The notes: generated by a model from the sequence alone, not told the origin. A stretch of DNA of 22,463 nt from Eubacteriales Family XIII. Incertae Sedis bacterium (GCA_031255695.1 JAIRSA010000188.1:1-22463); one strand, 5' to 3'; numbered from the stretch's first letter, positions 7,923 through 14,968 are shown. Numbers and translations: made by a program.

Positions 7923-7961
7923 CAGCGGCGGCCCCTGGCCGAAGCCACCGGGCAGCCGCTG
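7923..7961 (-). other. Stable hairpin downstream of rplL
   Basis: CAGCGGC (7923-7929) pairs with GCCGCTG (7955-7961). Inside, TGGC/GCCA (7936-7939, 7944-7947) closes a loop that reads UUCG on the minus strand. There is no U-tract after it, so it is not a standard intrinsic terminator. It could still end or stabilise the rplJL transcript. Confidence 0.5.
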
Positions 7962-8004
7962 TGCTGCTGTTGCGTTGCTGCATTGTTCTGTATTTGTATT
8001 GTCT

Positions 8005-8367
8005 TTATTTGAGCTCTACGTTCGCGCCGACTTCCTCAAGCTGCTTCTTGATGGCCTCGGCCTCGGCCTTTTCGATGCCCTCTTTGATGTTCGACGGGGC
8101 GCTGTCCACAAGATCCTTGGCTTCCTTCAGGCCCAGGCCCGTCAGTTCCCTCACGACCTTGATGACCTTGATCTTCTCCGCGCCGGGGCTGTTGAGCACG
8201 ACGTTGAATTCTGTCTGCTCCTCAACGGCCGCGACCGGGGCGGCGCCAGCCACGGCGACAGGGGCCGCTGCGGAAACGCCGAATTCCTCTTCGCAAGCTT
8301 TCACAAGCTCGTTGATCTCTAAAACTGTCATGCCTTTGATGGCTTCGATGATCTGTTCGATATTCAT
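8005..8367 (-). CDS. rplL: 50S ribosomal protein L7/L12
   Basis: L7/L12 is the flexible stalk protein that recruits translation GTPases to the ribosome. The 120-residue product has the usual layout: an N-terminal dimerisation helix region (MNIEQIIEAIKGMTVLEINE), an Ala/Val/Pro hinge (~33-50), and a C-terminal domain with KIKVIKVVRELTGLGLKEAK and a Lys/Glu-rich end. Length is standard. GGAGGG lies 6 nt before the ATG. It follows rplJ by 64 bp, as in the usual rplJL pair. Unusually, no rpoB follows: the next gene on this strand is the flavodiiron fusion. Confidence 0.98.
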   Translation of the reverse strand: MNIEQIIEAIKGMTVLEINELVKACEEEFGVSAAAPVAVAGAAPVAAVEEQTEFNVVLNSPGAEKIKVIKVVRELTGLGLKEAKDLVDSAPSNIKEGIEKAEAEAIKKQLEEVGANVELK

Positions 8368-8431
8368 TTTTTCCCTCCATAAAATATTATAAATCTGCTT
8401 GATTCAATCCATATCCGGCAATGCCCGGAAA

Positions 8432-9154
8432 CTACTCTGTCTTGGCGGTTTCGCCGGTGCTGTCCGCTGCTGCGGGGGCCGCTTCTGCTTCCGCAGGCGC
8501 TGCCTCGGCCTTCGCCGGCTTCGCTGCTTCCGCAGGCGCCGCCTCGGCTTCCGCCGGCTTCGCTGCTTCCGCAGCAGGGGCAGCCGCCTCGGCTTCCGGC
8601 GCTGCTTCCGCAGCGGGGGCTGCCGCCTCGTCGGCCGGCTTGGCGCTTGCCAATGTGCCGTCCTCCATGGCGTCGGCTATTGCCTTGAATGTGCGCGTCA
8701 AAGTGCTGATCGGCGACTGGATGCTTCCAAGGAACCTTCCGATGAGTTCGCCCTTCGTGGGCAGCATGGCAACCTCTTTAAGGCTCTCCATGTTGAAGAA
8801 GGTGCCTTCGATTATGCCTGCCTTGAATTCCATCTTCTTGAAATCCTTGAATATCCCGTTCAGCACCCTCGCCGGGGCCACTGCGTCCTCAAAGCCAAAG
8901 GCGATGGCGCTCGGCCCTGCCAGGGCGTCCGAAAGCGCGGCATAGCCTGTGCCCTCTATTGCCCTTTTCACAAGCGTATTCTTATAGACCTTGTAGTCGA
9001 CCTCGGCTTCGCGGAGCTTCTTCCTCATCACGTCCGCCTCGGCGACACTAATGCCTATGTAGTCGATCACTATCGCCGACTGCGCTTTGCCGAACTTGTC
9101 TTTAATCTCGTCGATGACTGCCTGTTTTTCTTTCAGGTGTTCTGCTGATGGCAT
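8432..9154 (-). CDS. rplJ: 50S ribosomal protein L10 with long Ala-rich C-terminal tail
   Basis: L10 anchors L7/L12 dimers to 23S rRNA and, bound to L12, represses its own operon by binding the leader RNA. Residues 1-168 are a normal L10: an rRNA-binding N-terminal domain (KQAVIDEIKDKF, VIDYIGISVAEADVMRKKLR, YKVYKNTLVKRAI) and the L12-binding helix. The family is normally ~165-175 residues, but this one has 240. Residues ~170-240 are a low-complexity Ala/Glu/Pro/Lys tail encoded by degenerate GC-rich repeats. The frame is intact and the stop precedes rplL by 64 bp, so the tail is probably genuine. AAGGAG precedes the chosen ATG by 8 nt. The upstream in-frame extension runs through the leader RNA and is not coding. 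Confidence 0.95.
   Translation of the reverse strand: MPSAEHLKEKQAVIDEIKDKFGKAQSAIVIDYIGISVAEADVMRKKLREAEVDYKVYKNTLVKRAIEGTGYAALSDALAGPSAIAFGFEDAVAPARVLNGIFKDFKKMEFKAGIIEGTFFNMESLKEVAMLPTKGELIGRFLGSIQSPISTLTRTFKAIADAMEDGTLASAKPADEAAAPAAEAAPEAEAAAPAAEAAKPAEAEAAPAEAAKPAKAEAAPAEAEAAPAAADSTGETAKTE
8455..8640 (-). repeat. Degenerate GC-rich repeats encoding the L10 tail
   Basis: On the plus strand, words such as GCTTCCGCAGGCGC, GCCTCGGCTTCCGCCGGCTT and GCAGCGGGGGC recur irregularly. On the coding strand they give repeated blocks such as AEAEAAPAEAAKPA. Units are degenerate and of variable length, but the reading frame is kept. Confidence 0.7.
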
Positions 9155-9184
9155 TAATATTTCTCCTTTCTCTGGATTGTGGTA

Positions 9185-9222
9185 TATAAATAAAGGCCCT
9201 TCCGCACATAGACAGAAGGGCC
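9185..9222 (-). terminator. Intrinsic attenuator terminator of the L10 leader
   Basis: GGCCCTTC and GAAGGGCC (plus-strand arms 9195-9202 and 9215-9222) form a perfect 8-bp stem with a 12-nt loop, followed on the minus strand by TTTATTTATA. It lies ~31 nt before the rplJ ATG, where an attenuator would act. Confidence 0.85.
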
Positions 9223-9366
9223 GGCTAAAAGCAAGGTTTCTCGCTTCCATGCTGCCTCGGCAGGCTCCGTGCGCCCCCCGCAAGCCTTGGCGGGGCAATC
9301 CTCCCCGTCCGCTGCTTGCCGGCGGCCCCACGGCAGATTAAGCGCGGCGCGCGCCTGCTGTCTATG
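9185..9366 (-). ncRNA. L10 ribosomal-protein leader (rplJL autoregulation)
   Basis: The minus-strand DNA upstream of rplJ carries hallmarks of the Firmicute L10 leader: AGACAGCAGG followed by CTTAATCTGCCG near its 5' end (about 9330-9366), then further structured GC-rich sequence including CCTGCCGAGG (~9248-9257), and an intrinsic terminator just before the ribosome binding site. In this family the L10-L12 complex binds the leader and promotes premature termination when in excess. I identified it from these motifs and its position; the full consensus fold was not computed. The remaining part of the gap, 9367-9439, contains a 12-bp palindrome GGCGCATGCGCC (9386-9397) and nothing else I recognise. 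Confidence 0.85.
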
Positions 9367-9439
9367 GCCTTATTGTTGCCGTCCGGGCGCATGCGCCTGG
9401 CATCGCCGCAGGCGCATTGCCCATCGGCGTAATCGGCTA

Positions 9440-10141
9440 TTAGTTGTACACGATCTTCACTGGGTTGATCTTTACCCCTGGCCCCATCGTGGCCGCGAGC
9501 GTCACGCTCTTGAGGTACTGCCCCTTCGCTGCGGACGGCTTCGCCTTCACGATGGCCTCCATCAGCGCGTTGAAGTTGCCGAGCAGCTTCTCAGGCCCAA
9601 ACGAGGCCTTGCCTATCGGCGTATGGATTATGTTCGTCTTGTCGAGGCGGTACTCGACCTTGCCCGCTTTGATATCCTGCAAGGCTTTCTCTATATCCAT
9701 GGTCACGGTGCCGGATTTCGGGTTGGGCATGAGCCCCTTGGGGCCGAGCAGCTTGCCAAGCCGCCCGACGACGCCCATCATGTCCGGGGTCGCCACCACC
9801 ACGTCGAAATCGAACCAGCTCTCGCTCTGGATCTTCTGCGCGAGCTCTTCCGCGCCTACGTACTCCGCGCCGGCGGCCTCTGCCTCCTGCGCCTTCGGCC
9901 CTTTGGCGAACACGAGCACCCTGACGGACTTGCCTGTCCCGTGCGGCAGGACGATCGCGCCCCTGACCTGCTGATCCGCGTGCCGGCCGTCTACGCCAAG
10001 CCTCGCGTGCACCTCTATGGTCTCGTCGAATTTCGCCTGAGCGGTCTTAAGCACCAGCTCGACCGCTTCATTGACTTCATACAGAGCGGCTTTGTCGACG
10101 CTCTTGGCGATCTCCTTATAATGCTTGCCTCTTTTTGGCAT
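9440..10141 (-). CDS. rplA: 50S ribosomal protein L1
   Basis: L1 forms the mobile L1 stalk near the ribosomal E site and in many bacteria also represses its own operon. The 233-residue length is normal. Signatures seen: MPKRGKHYKEI at the N-terminus, LPHGTGKSVRVLVFAKG, and GPKGLMPNPKSGTVT. The ATG at 10141 is chosen over the frame's earlier start at 10183 because it gives the canonical N-terminus and is preceded by GGGAGG and AAGGA. It follows rplK by 45 bp, the usual L11-L1 order. Confidence 0.97.
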   Translation of the reverse strand: MPKRGKHYKEIAKSVDKAALYEVNEAVELVLKTAQAKFDETIEVHARLGVDGRHADQQVRGAIVLPHGTGKSVRVLVFAKGPKAQEAEAAGAEYVGAEELAQKIQSESWFDFDVVVATPDMMGVVGRLGKLLGPKGLMPNPKSGTVTMDIEKALQDIKAGKVEYRLDKTNIIHTPIGKASFGPEKLLGNFNALMEAIVKAKPSAAKGQYLKSVTLAATMGPGVKINPVKIVYN

Positions 10142-10186
10142 TTTCCTTACCTCCCTGTGGTTCAGACGGCTTTTGCCTCCCACATA

Positions 10187-10612
10187 TTAGTCCTGTATCA
10201 CGATCCCCATGCTTTTTGCTGTGCCCTTGATCATTTCTGTCGCGCTTTCCAGGTTCGCCGCGTTCAGATCGGGCATTTTCAGCTCTGCGATCTCGCGCGC
10301 CTGCGCTGTGGTCAATGTCGCTACCTTTTTCTGGTTAGGCTCTCCCGATCCGGACTGCAGGTTCGCGGCCTTTTTCAAAAGGACCGCCGCCGGCGGGGTC
10401 TTCGTGATGAATGTGAACGACCTGTCCGCGTATACGGTTATAACAACTGGGATTATCAATCCTTGCTGATCCTGGGTCTTTGCGTTGAACTGCTTGCAGA
10501 AATCCATGATGTTTACGCCCTTCTGGCCGAGCGCGGGGCCGACCGGCGGCGCTGGGTTCGCTGCGCCCGCAGGGATCTGCAGCTTGATAAGCCCTTCGAT
10601 TTTCTTCGCCAT
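10187..10612 (-). CDS. rplK: 50S ribosomal protein L11
   Basis: L11 forms the GTPase-associated centre with L10/L12 and 23S rRNA, and is needed for RelA-type stringent signalling and thiopeptide sensitivity. The 141-residue product has the conserved proline-rich N-terminus (LQIPAGAANPAPPVGPALGQ, then the KGVNIMDFCKQFN helix) and the C-terminal AREIAELKMPDLNA block followed by the conserved MIKGTAKSMGI end. AAGGAGGA precedes the ATG. It sits 57 bp after nusG, with a hairpin in the gap. Confidence 0.98.
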   Translation of the reverse strand: MAKKIEGLIKLQIPAGAANPAPPVGPALGQKGVNIMDFCKQFNAKTQDQQGLIIPVVITVYADRSFTFITKTPPAAVLLKKAANLQSGSGEPNQKKVATLTTAQAREIAELKMPDLNAANLESATEMIKGTAKSMGIVIQD

Positions 10613-10641
10613 ATAATCTTCCTCCTTTCTCCAAGTCTGCC

Positions 10642-10669
10642 ATTGCCTATGGGCCTTCGGCCCGGCAAT
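10642..10669 (-). other. Intercistronic hairpin abutting the nusG stop codon
   Basis: ATTGCC (10642-10647) pairs with GGCAAT (10664-10669), and GGGCC (10651-10655) with GGCCC (10659-10663) around a 3-nt loop. The 3' plus-strand arm touches the nusG stop at 10670. There is no U-tract, so an RNA processing or stability role is more likely than termination. Confidence 0.6.
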
Positions 10670-11395
10670 CTATATTTTGTCAACCTGGCCGAATTCCAGT
10701 TCGACCGGGGTATCTCGCCCAAACATCGAAATCCTTGCTTTCAGCGTCTGCCTCTCCATGTTGACTTCTTCCACGACCCCCATGAAGCTTTCAAACGGGC
10801 CGTTTATGACTTTGACGCTGTCGCCCACGTCTATGTCGAGATCGATGTATATCTTCTCGATGCCCATGCGCCTGACTTCGTCCAGCGTAAGGGGTATGGG
10901 TTCGGAGCCGTGCCCCACGAAGCCTGTCACGCCCTGGGTGTTCCGCACCAGATACCAGGATTCGTTGGTCACGATCATCTTTACAAGCACATAGCCAGGG
11001 AACATCTTCCTTGTCTTGACCTTGCGCTGCCCGTTCTTTATCTCGACCCTGTCCTCTGTGGGCACAATAATCTTGAGCACAAGATCCTGCATGCCTCTGT
11101 TCTCGACTATTTTTTCGATATTTACTTTTACTTTGTTCTCGTGGCCGGAATAGGTATGCACCACATACCATTTCGCCCTGTCGTTCTCGTCTTCCATGTA
11201 GCCCGCGAGCCCCAGCTTCTTCGGCCCGCCGGCCTTCGCGCTTTCTTCTGGCGCCGGGCTGCCGCCAGATGGGGCGCCGCCAGCCGGTTCTTCATCGAAG
11301 GCGTGGCTGCCGGATGCGCCGCTTTCAGGCGCGCCGACGCCAAAGCCGTCCGCGTACCCGGCTATATCAAGGCCATTGCCTTTTTCTCCGCTCAT
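10670..11395 (-). CDS. nusG: Transcription elongation/antitermination factor NusG with N-terminal extension
   Basis: NusG binds RNA polymerase and controls pausing, termination and coupling to the ribosome. The 241-residue product has an NGN domain (from ~75, KWYVVHTYSGHENKVKVNIE, through KMFPGYVLVKM) and a C-terminal KOW domain (~188-238, DVGDSVKVINGPFESFMGVV). Typical NusG is ~175-185 residues; here ~73 Gly/Ala/Ser/Pro/Glu-rich residues, probably disordered, precede the NGN domain. I chose the ATG at 11395 because AAGGA lies 7 nt before it. An ATG at 11413 overlapping the secE stop (TGATG) would add six residues by coupling. Neither choice removes the extension, and the first internal start before NGN would leave little of it, so the extension itself is worth checking. 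Confidence 0.95.
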   Translation of the reverse strand: MSGEKGNGLDIAGYADGFGVGAPESGASGSHAFDEEPAGGAPSGGSPAPEESAKAGGPKKLGLAGYMEDENDRAKWYVVHTYSGHENKVKVNIEKIVENRGMQDLVLKIIVPTEDRVEIKNGQRKVKTRKMFPGYVLVKMIVTNESWYLVRNTQGVTGFVGHGSEPIPLTLDEVRRMGIEKIYIDLDIDVGDSVKVINGPFESFMGVVEEVNMERQTLKARISMFGRDTPVELEFGQVDKI

Positions 11396-11412
11396 TTCGA
11401 CATCCTTCATCA

Positions 11413-11694
11413 TCAAGCGAATTCAAATCCGAGCGTAAGCTTGAGGCCTTGCATGAAAACGAAATCGCACAGCCAGAACATCAGCCCAAAACCGACGCAT
11501 GTCAAAAGCACGGTCCATGTATAGGAAATGAGCTCCTTGCGTGTCGGCCACACGACTTTTTTCATCTCGACCCGGACTCCCATGAAGTACTCTTTAAGCC
11601 CGGTCCTGTTCTTGGGGTTGGTGGATTTTGCTTTCGCCGCCGCGCTCGCAAGCGCGCCCTTCTTCTTTACGTCCTTGTCCTTTTCAGTCGCCAT
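11413..11694 (-). CDS. secE: Preprotein translocase subunit SecE
   Basis: SecE is the small membrane subunit that stabilises SecY in the Sec translocon. The product has 93 residues: a charged, Ala-rich N-terminus (~1-30), the conserved amphipathic segment EYFMGVRVEMKKVVWPTRKE (~35-54), and one transmembrane helix (~57-80). The single-helix form is typical of Gram-positive bacteria. GGGAG lies upstream of the ATG. It is 11 bp after rpmG and 17 bp before nusG, the classic arrangement. Confidence 0.97.
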   Translation of the reverse strand: MATEKDKDVKKKGALASAAAKAKSTNPKNRTGLKEYFMGVRVEMKKVVWPTRKELISYTWTVLLTCVGFGLMFWLCDFVFMQGLKLTLGFEFA

Positions 11695-11705
11695 CTGCGT
11701 TCTCC

Positions 11706-11855
11706 CTACTTCGTTTCTTTATGGGCAGTATGCTTTCCGCAAAACTTGCAGTATTTGCTCATCTCTATGCGATCCGGATCGTTCTTCTTGTTCTTGATAG
11801 TGTTGTAGTTCCTTTGCTTGCATTCGGTGCAAGCAAGCGTGACCTTTACCCTCAT
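11706..11855 (-). CDS. rpmG: 50S ribosomal protein L33
   Basis: This 49-residue gene begins MRVKVTLACTECKQRNYNT and ends KYCKFCGKHTAHKETK. The two CxxC pairs are the zinc-binding form of L33, which in many bacteria coexists with a cysteine-free paralogue used in zinc starvation. GAGGT precedes the ATG. It is the first gene of the rpmG-secE-nusG-rplK-rplA string and lies ~140 nt downstream of a strong promoter. Confidence 0.95.
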   Translation of the reverse strand: MRVKVTLACTECKQRNYNTIKNKKNDPDRIEMSKYCKFCGKHTAHKETK

Positions 11856-11910
11856 CTTATTACCTCACTTTCGGCAAAGCGGCCTATGCCGGGTTTAAAT
11901 CGCCAAAAAT

Positions 11911-11933
11911 CAGAGTTATGCGTTCCAACTCTG
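11911..11933. other. Hairpin in the rpmG leader
   Basis: CAGAGTT (11911-11917) and AACTCTG (11927-11933) form a perfect 7-bp stem with a 9-nt loop in the transcribed leader. It is flanked by A-rich DNA on one side and T-rich DNA on the other. A second small inverted repeat, CAAATG/CATTTG, lies near 11967-11982. Role unknown. Confidence 0.5.
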
Positions 11934-12002
11934 TAAATTTTACCCATATCTTGCTCTGTATCCGTTGCAAATGACTGCATTTGAGCCATTTGACGCTCAT
12001 TT

Positions 12003-12031
12003 AGACTAACATAAATACATTGCCGTGTCAA
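12003..12031 (-). promoter_or_regulatory. Promoter of the rpmG-secE-nusG-rpl cluster
   Basis: On the minus strand TTGACA (12026-12031) and TAGTCT (12003-12008) are separated by exactly 17 bp. Transcription should start near 11996, giving a leader of about 140 nt before rpmG. A T-rich/A-rich run lies just upstream. Confidence 0.8.
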
Positions 12032-12057
12032 CTGTTTTTTTTGTCATGGCGCGAGGC

Positions 12058-12116
12058 GCGGGATGCTGCGGAATGCCAGCGCGGGATGCTGCGGAATGCC
12101 AGCGCGGAATGCCAGC
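12058..12116. repeat. 23-bp tandem repeat, 2.5 copies
   Basis: GCGGGATGCTGCGGAATGCC plus AGC occurs at 12058-12080 and 12081-12103, followed by a 13-bp partial copy at 12104-12116. It lies in the gap 11856-12490 between two divergent genes, just upstream of the rpmG promoter. The rest of that gap holds the two promoters described and otherwise nothing recognised. Confidence 0.9.
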
Positions 12117-12313
12117 CATAGGTTTCGACCAGCGGACGGTATTAGTATATCATAGGGGGCTTGGAGCCGCGGGCGGCATTTCCGGTGCCGATGCCCCGCC
12201 AGCGTCTGGCCGCAAGGCAGATTATTGACAATTGCCCGAAATTGTTTGCAGTTGTATGTCTTTTATCGCTAAAACCTGCTTATTTGGTAAGTTTTCAAAA
12301 AATAATCGAAAAT

Positions 12314-12344
12314 TTCACATATATCTCTTCCCATTTGTTATAAT
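12314..12344 (+). promoter_or_regulatory. Extended -10 promoter for the XRE regulator
   Basis: TGTTATAAT (12336-12344) is a perfect extended -10 (TGN-TATAAT), with a TTCACA 19 bp upstream (12314-12319) as a poor -35. The leader to the regulator start is ~140 nt and contains a dyad centred on CGGGATCCCG (~12388-12397), flanked by AGCCG and CGGCT, which could be an operator or an RNA hairpin. Confidence 0.6.
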
Positions 12345-12490
12345 AGTGTAATGGATCCCAAACCCGCCTGTGTATCAGCCGCGCCGTCGGGATCCCGCTC
12401 GGCTTTGGCTGGGACAGGACTGTTTCAATTTAGTTGAATTGTTTCTATCACAGGTCACTATTGCCTGGAAAATTGCGAGGAGGTCTGGTT

Positions 12491-12931
12491 ATGAAAAAAA
12501 TCGGCGGCAGAATCAGAGAATTGCGCATGCAGCAGGGTATGTCGCAAAAGAACCTTGCGGATGCCATCGGCGTAAGGGAGCCAACGCTGTCACGCTACGA
12601 AACCGGCAAAAGGGTCCAAAGTTGGGAGATATTGTGCTCGCTTGCCGATGCATTCAATACCACCATAGACTATCTTCTGGCGCGTACCGATGCAAGCCCC
12701 CCGCTCTCCGAAACATTTACTGAAGACGTTGACGATATGAAATTGCAGCTTTACCGGTACTATATATGTTTGAATAGATACGAAAGGGAAATACTTAGAG
12801 AAAGGGCGCAAACCTTGTCGGAGCTTCCGCCGACATATAGCAGGCCCCCTGCCCTGGCGCAGGAGACGCAGGAGGGCGGCGCAAGGCCTTCGCGCACCCG
12901 GCTTTCAGCGCGGGCGGCCCGCAAACGATAG
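12491..12931 (+). CDS. XRE-family helix-turn-helix transcriptional regulator
   Basis: This 146-residue DNA-binding protein has a Cro/C1-type HTH at residues ~3-62 (IGGRIRELRMQQGMSQKNLA, then the recognition helix REPTLSRYETGKR, then the conserved TTIDYLL). A second helical segment (~80-110) could mediate dimerisation. The last ~35 residues are Pro/Ala/Arg-rich and grade into the repeat-rich DNA downstream, so the C-terminus may be partly repeat-derived. GAGGAGG lies 8 nt before the ATG at 12491. The dyad in its own leader hints at autoregulation. Its targets are unknown; the MFS gene 314 bp downstream is a candidate. Confidence 0.9.
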   Translation: MKKIGGRIRELRMQQGMSQKNLADAIGVREPTLSRYETGKRVQSWEILCSLADAFNTTIDYLLARTDASPPLSETFTEDVDDMKLQLYRYYICLNRYEREILRERAQTLSELPPTYSRPPALAQETQEGGARPSRTRLSARAARKR

Positions 12932-12946
12932 CATCTCTGGGCTGTA

Positions 12947-13213
12947 AGCGGCCCCTGCCGTCGGCCGGCGCCGGCTGGGGCCGCTGGGCCAGGCCAGGGG
13001 CTGCAACAGCGATACTGTTGGCATTGGCAGCGGCCGCAATGGCGGCGCCGGCTGGGCTGCCGACAGCGGCCGGCACATTGGCGTCAGCAATGGCGCAAGC
13101 GGCCGGATTTGGCGTTTGGGCCGGCTGGGCCAGGCCGGCAGCGGCCGCACGGCACCGGGGCCGCCGGGCCGGCGCATCGGCTCAGGCATTGGCTCAGGCA
13201 TTGGCGGGGCATT
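12947..13213. repeat. GC-rich palindromic and low-complexity repeats
   Basis: The gap 12932-13245 has no gene. AGCGGCCCC (12947-12955) pairs with GGGGCCGCT (12977-12985) around the perfect palindrome GCCGGCGCCGGC (12964-12975). The words GCAATGGCG(G/C), GGGCCGGCTGGGCCAGGCC and CAGCGGCCG recur. It ends in tandem copies of GGCTCAGGCATT (about 13186-13209). No U-tract terminator is seen. Confidence 0.75.
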
Positions 13214-13245
13214 GAGGATCTATTTGTAGGGGCGGTACATATTTG

Positions 13246-14472
13246 ATGAAACGGCACAGCTATAGCCCCGAAACGGGGATAAAGATATTTTTGGTCATCT
13301 CGGCGCTCGTGGGCCTCGCAATGGGCCTTAGCGACGCGCTGTTCGCCAACTATTTTAAGGAAGCCTACGATATAAATGCCCAGCAGCGCGGCTTCATCGA
13401 GATCCCGCGCGAACTGCCCGGAATCCTGTCCGTGCTTTTCATTGCCGCGCTTTCAAGGTTTGGCAATGTCCGCAGCGCTGTGGCCGCGCAGATTATGAGC
13501 CTTGCGGGCATGGCCGTCCTCGGCTTCTCGCGGCCCGAATATTCGGTGATGCTCTTCTTCCTGTTCATCTATTCGTCCGGCGTCCATATGTACATACCGC
13601 TCGGCGACAGCATAGGGCTTTCGCTTTCGACGGGCAACAATATGGGGCGCACGCTTGGGCGCTTCAACAGCCTGAGGATGGCTTTCCTGATGTTTGCCGG
13701 CGTGGCCACATTCCTGGGCTTCAAGACCGGCATATTCAGCTTCGAAGTCCCGGTCACGGTCTTCATCGTCTCCGCCGTCTCATTCGGCGCGGTCGCATTG
13801 CTGCTGCTTTTCCTTTATCGTACGGGGAAGGGCGGCGGGCGGGCCGATAGCGGCCTTAAATTCGTCTTCCGCCGTGAATATCTCCGTTATTATGTGATCT
13901 GCGCCCTCTTCGGCGGGCGCAAGCAGATAATGCTCGTCTACAGCCCGTGGGTGCTGATTGATCTGCTGGACTTCAAGGCGGACACCATGTCCATACTCGC
14001 TGTCATCGGGGCGCTCATCGGCATATTCTTCATGCCGGTGGTCGGGAAATGGATAGACCGGTACAGTGTCCGCAATGTAATGATGGCCGAGGCCCTTGCA
14101 TTTATATTTGTATATGTGGCTTACGGCCTGCTCAGCAGGTGGGTCGACAATTACGAAGTGGCGCTGACCGGGTTTGGGATGATGATGGTGTATCTGCTGA
14201 ACATCATAGACAGGATGTCCGCTCAGTTTGCGATGACGCGGGCGATCTACATGCGTTCCATCGCGCTCGCCGCCGAGGATGTGACCCCGTCGCTGACGCT
14301 CGGCATGGCGATCGATCATGTCGTGGCCATCATAGGGGCATCGCTCTGCGGGAGCGTGTGGTTCATCTGGGGGCCGGAATACGTCTTCATCCTGGCCGGC
14401 GCCATGTCGCTCATGAACCTGATCGCCGCGATGGGCATACGGAGCCCCGAACTGTATGGGCCGCGCCTTTAG
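13246..14472 (+). CDS. Major facilitator superfamily transporter
   Basis: This integral membrane protein of 408 residues has about twelve hydrophobic helices, e.g. ~13-33, 46-66, 75-95, 97-115, 138-158, 165-190, 212-232, 243-263, 285-303, 313-330, 347-370 and 372-392. A loop after helix 2 (ALSRFGNVRSAV) and the basic loop after helix 8 (GKWIDRYSVRNVM) resemble the MFS loop motif G-x3-D-R-x-G-R. The substrate cannot be inferred. The start is uncertain by one codon: TTG at 13243 or ATG at 13246, with AGGGGCGG at 13226-13233 upstream. It converges on the GNAT gene 25 bp downstream. Confidence 0.88.
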   Translation: MKRHSYSPETGIKIFLVISALVGLAMGLSDALFANYFKEAYDINAQQRGFIEIPRELPGILSVLFIAALSRFGNVRSAVAAQIMSLAGMAVLGFSRPEYSVMLFFLFIYSSGVHMYIPLGDSIGLSLSTGNNMGRTLGRFNSLRMAFLMFAGVATFLGFKTGIFSFEVPVTVFIVSAVSFGAVALLLLFLYRTGKGGGRADSGLKFVFRREYLRYYVICALFGGRKQIMLVYSPWVLIDLLDFKADTMSILAVIGALIGIFFMPVVGKWIDRYSVRNVMMAEALAFIFVYVAYGLLSRWVDNYEVALTGFGMMMVYLLNIIDRMSAQFAMTRAIYMRSIALAAEDVTPSLTLGMAIDHVVAIIGASLCGSVWFIWGPEYVFILAGAMSLMNLIAAMGIRSPELYGPRL

Positions 14473-14497
14473 AAGCCCGCAGCAAGCACGGCGGGGC

Positions 14498-14968
14498 TTA
14501 GTCCCTGCCCAATGCCAGCCCCAAATATACGACATTATCGCCAGGATTATAGTAATACGGCTCGATATCCGTGAATCCTAGTTTTCTATACAGCGCGATG
14601 GCACCCTTCATCGATGACAGGGTATCCAGCAGCATGCGGGCGTACCCAATATGCCTGGCATCATTTATGGCCTGTTCGGCCAGTGCGCGCCCGACGCCCA
14701 ATGCCCTGAATTGGGGCCGGACGTACAGCCTTTTCATTTCGCATGCCCCGCCGCCGAAGGGGCGGACCGCGATGCACCCTGCCAAACTGCCGTCAAATGT
14801 GGCAATATACAGCCGCCCTTGAGGCTCTGCGTATTTGCCCGGCAGAAACGCCAGCTCATCTTCAAAGTTCTGAAAGCACAGATCTAGCCCCATCGTTGTC
14901 TGATACTCGACAAACAGTTCCCTGACCTTATCGAGTTCATCATATGCGGGCTGTATTTTAAGCAGCAT
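14498..14968 (-). CDS. GNAT-family N-acetyltransferase
   Basis: The 156-residue product transfers an acetyl group from acetyl-CoA to an unknown amine. It shows the GNAT core: a beta strand LYIATFDGSLAGCIAVRPF (~63-81), motif A CEMKRLYVRPQFRALGVGRA (~86-105) with the acetyl-CoA pyrophosphate loop R-x2-G-x-G, and motif B with IALYRKLGFTDIEPYYYNP (~134-152). The ATG at 14968 is chosen because GGAG lies 8 nt upstream and the fold starts there; the longer frame adds 25 residues without support. A promoter is visible upstream. It resembles acetyltransferases acting on small molecules, but the substrate is open. Confidence 0.92.
   Translation of the reverse strand: MLLKIQPAYDELDKVRELFVEYQTTMGLDLCFQNFEDELAFLPGKYAEPQGRLYIATFDGSLAGCIAVRPFGGGACEMKRLYVRPQFRALGVGRALAEQAINDARHIGYARMLLDTLSSMKGAIALYRKLGFTDIEPYYYNPGDNVVYLGLALGRD

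Noticed and set aside
9221..9230. CCGGCTAAAA shared between the L10 leader and the palindromes at 7626-7803
   Set aside because: A 10-bp match without the rest of the arm (no CTGTTCTCC) and within a terminator stem is most likely chance.
9155..9331. N-terminal extension of L10 through the leader region
   Set aside because: This DNA is the structured L10 leader with its terminator. The canonical L10 start with AAGGAG is at 9154.
9269..11524. A 751-codon open frame on the plus strand opposite nusG, rplK and rplA
   Set aside because: It is antisense to highly conserved ribosomal genes, its product has no recognisable fold, and long antisense frames are common in GC-rich DNA. No ribosome binding site supports it.
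11934..12000. A tRNA (often Trp) near rpmG-secE
   Set aside because: Small hairpins are present, but no cloverleaf, anticodon arm or conserved GTTCNANNC T-loop could be assembled.
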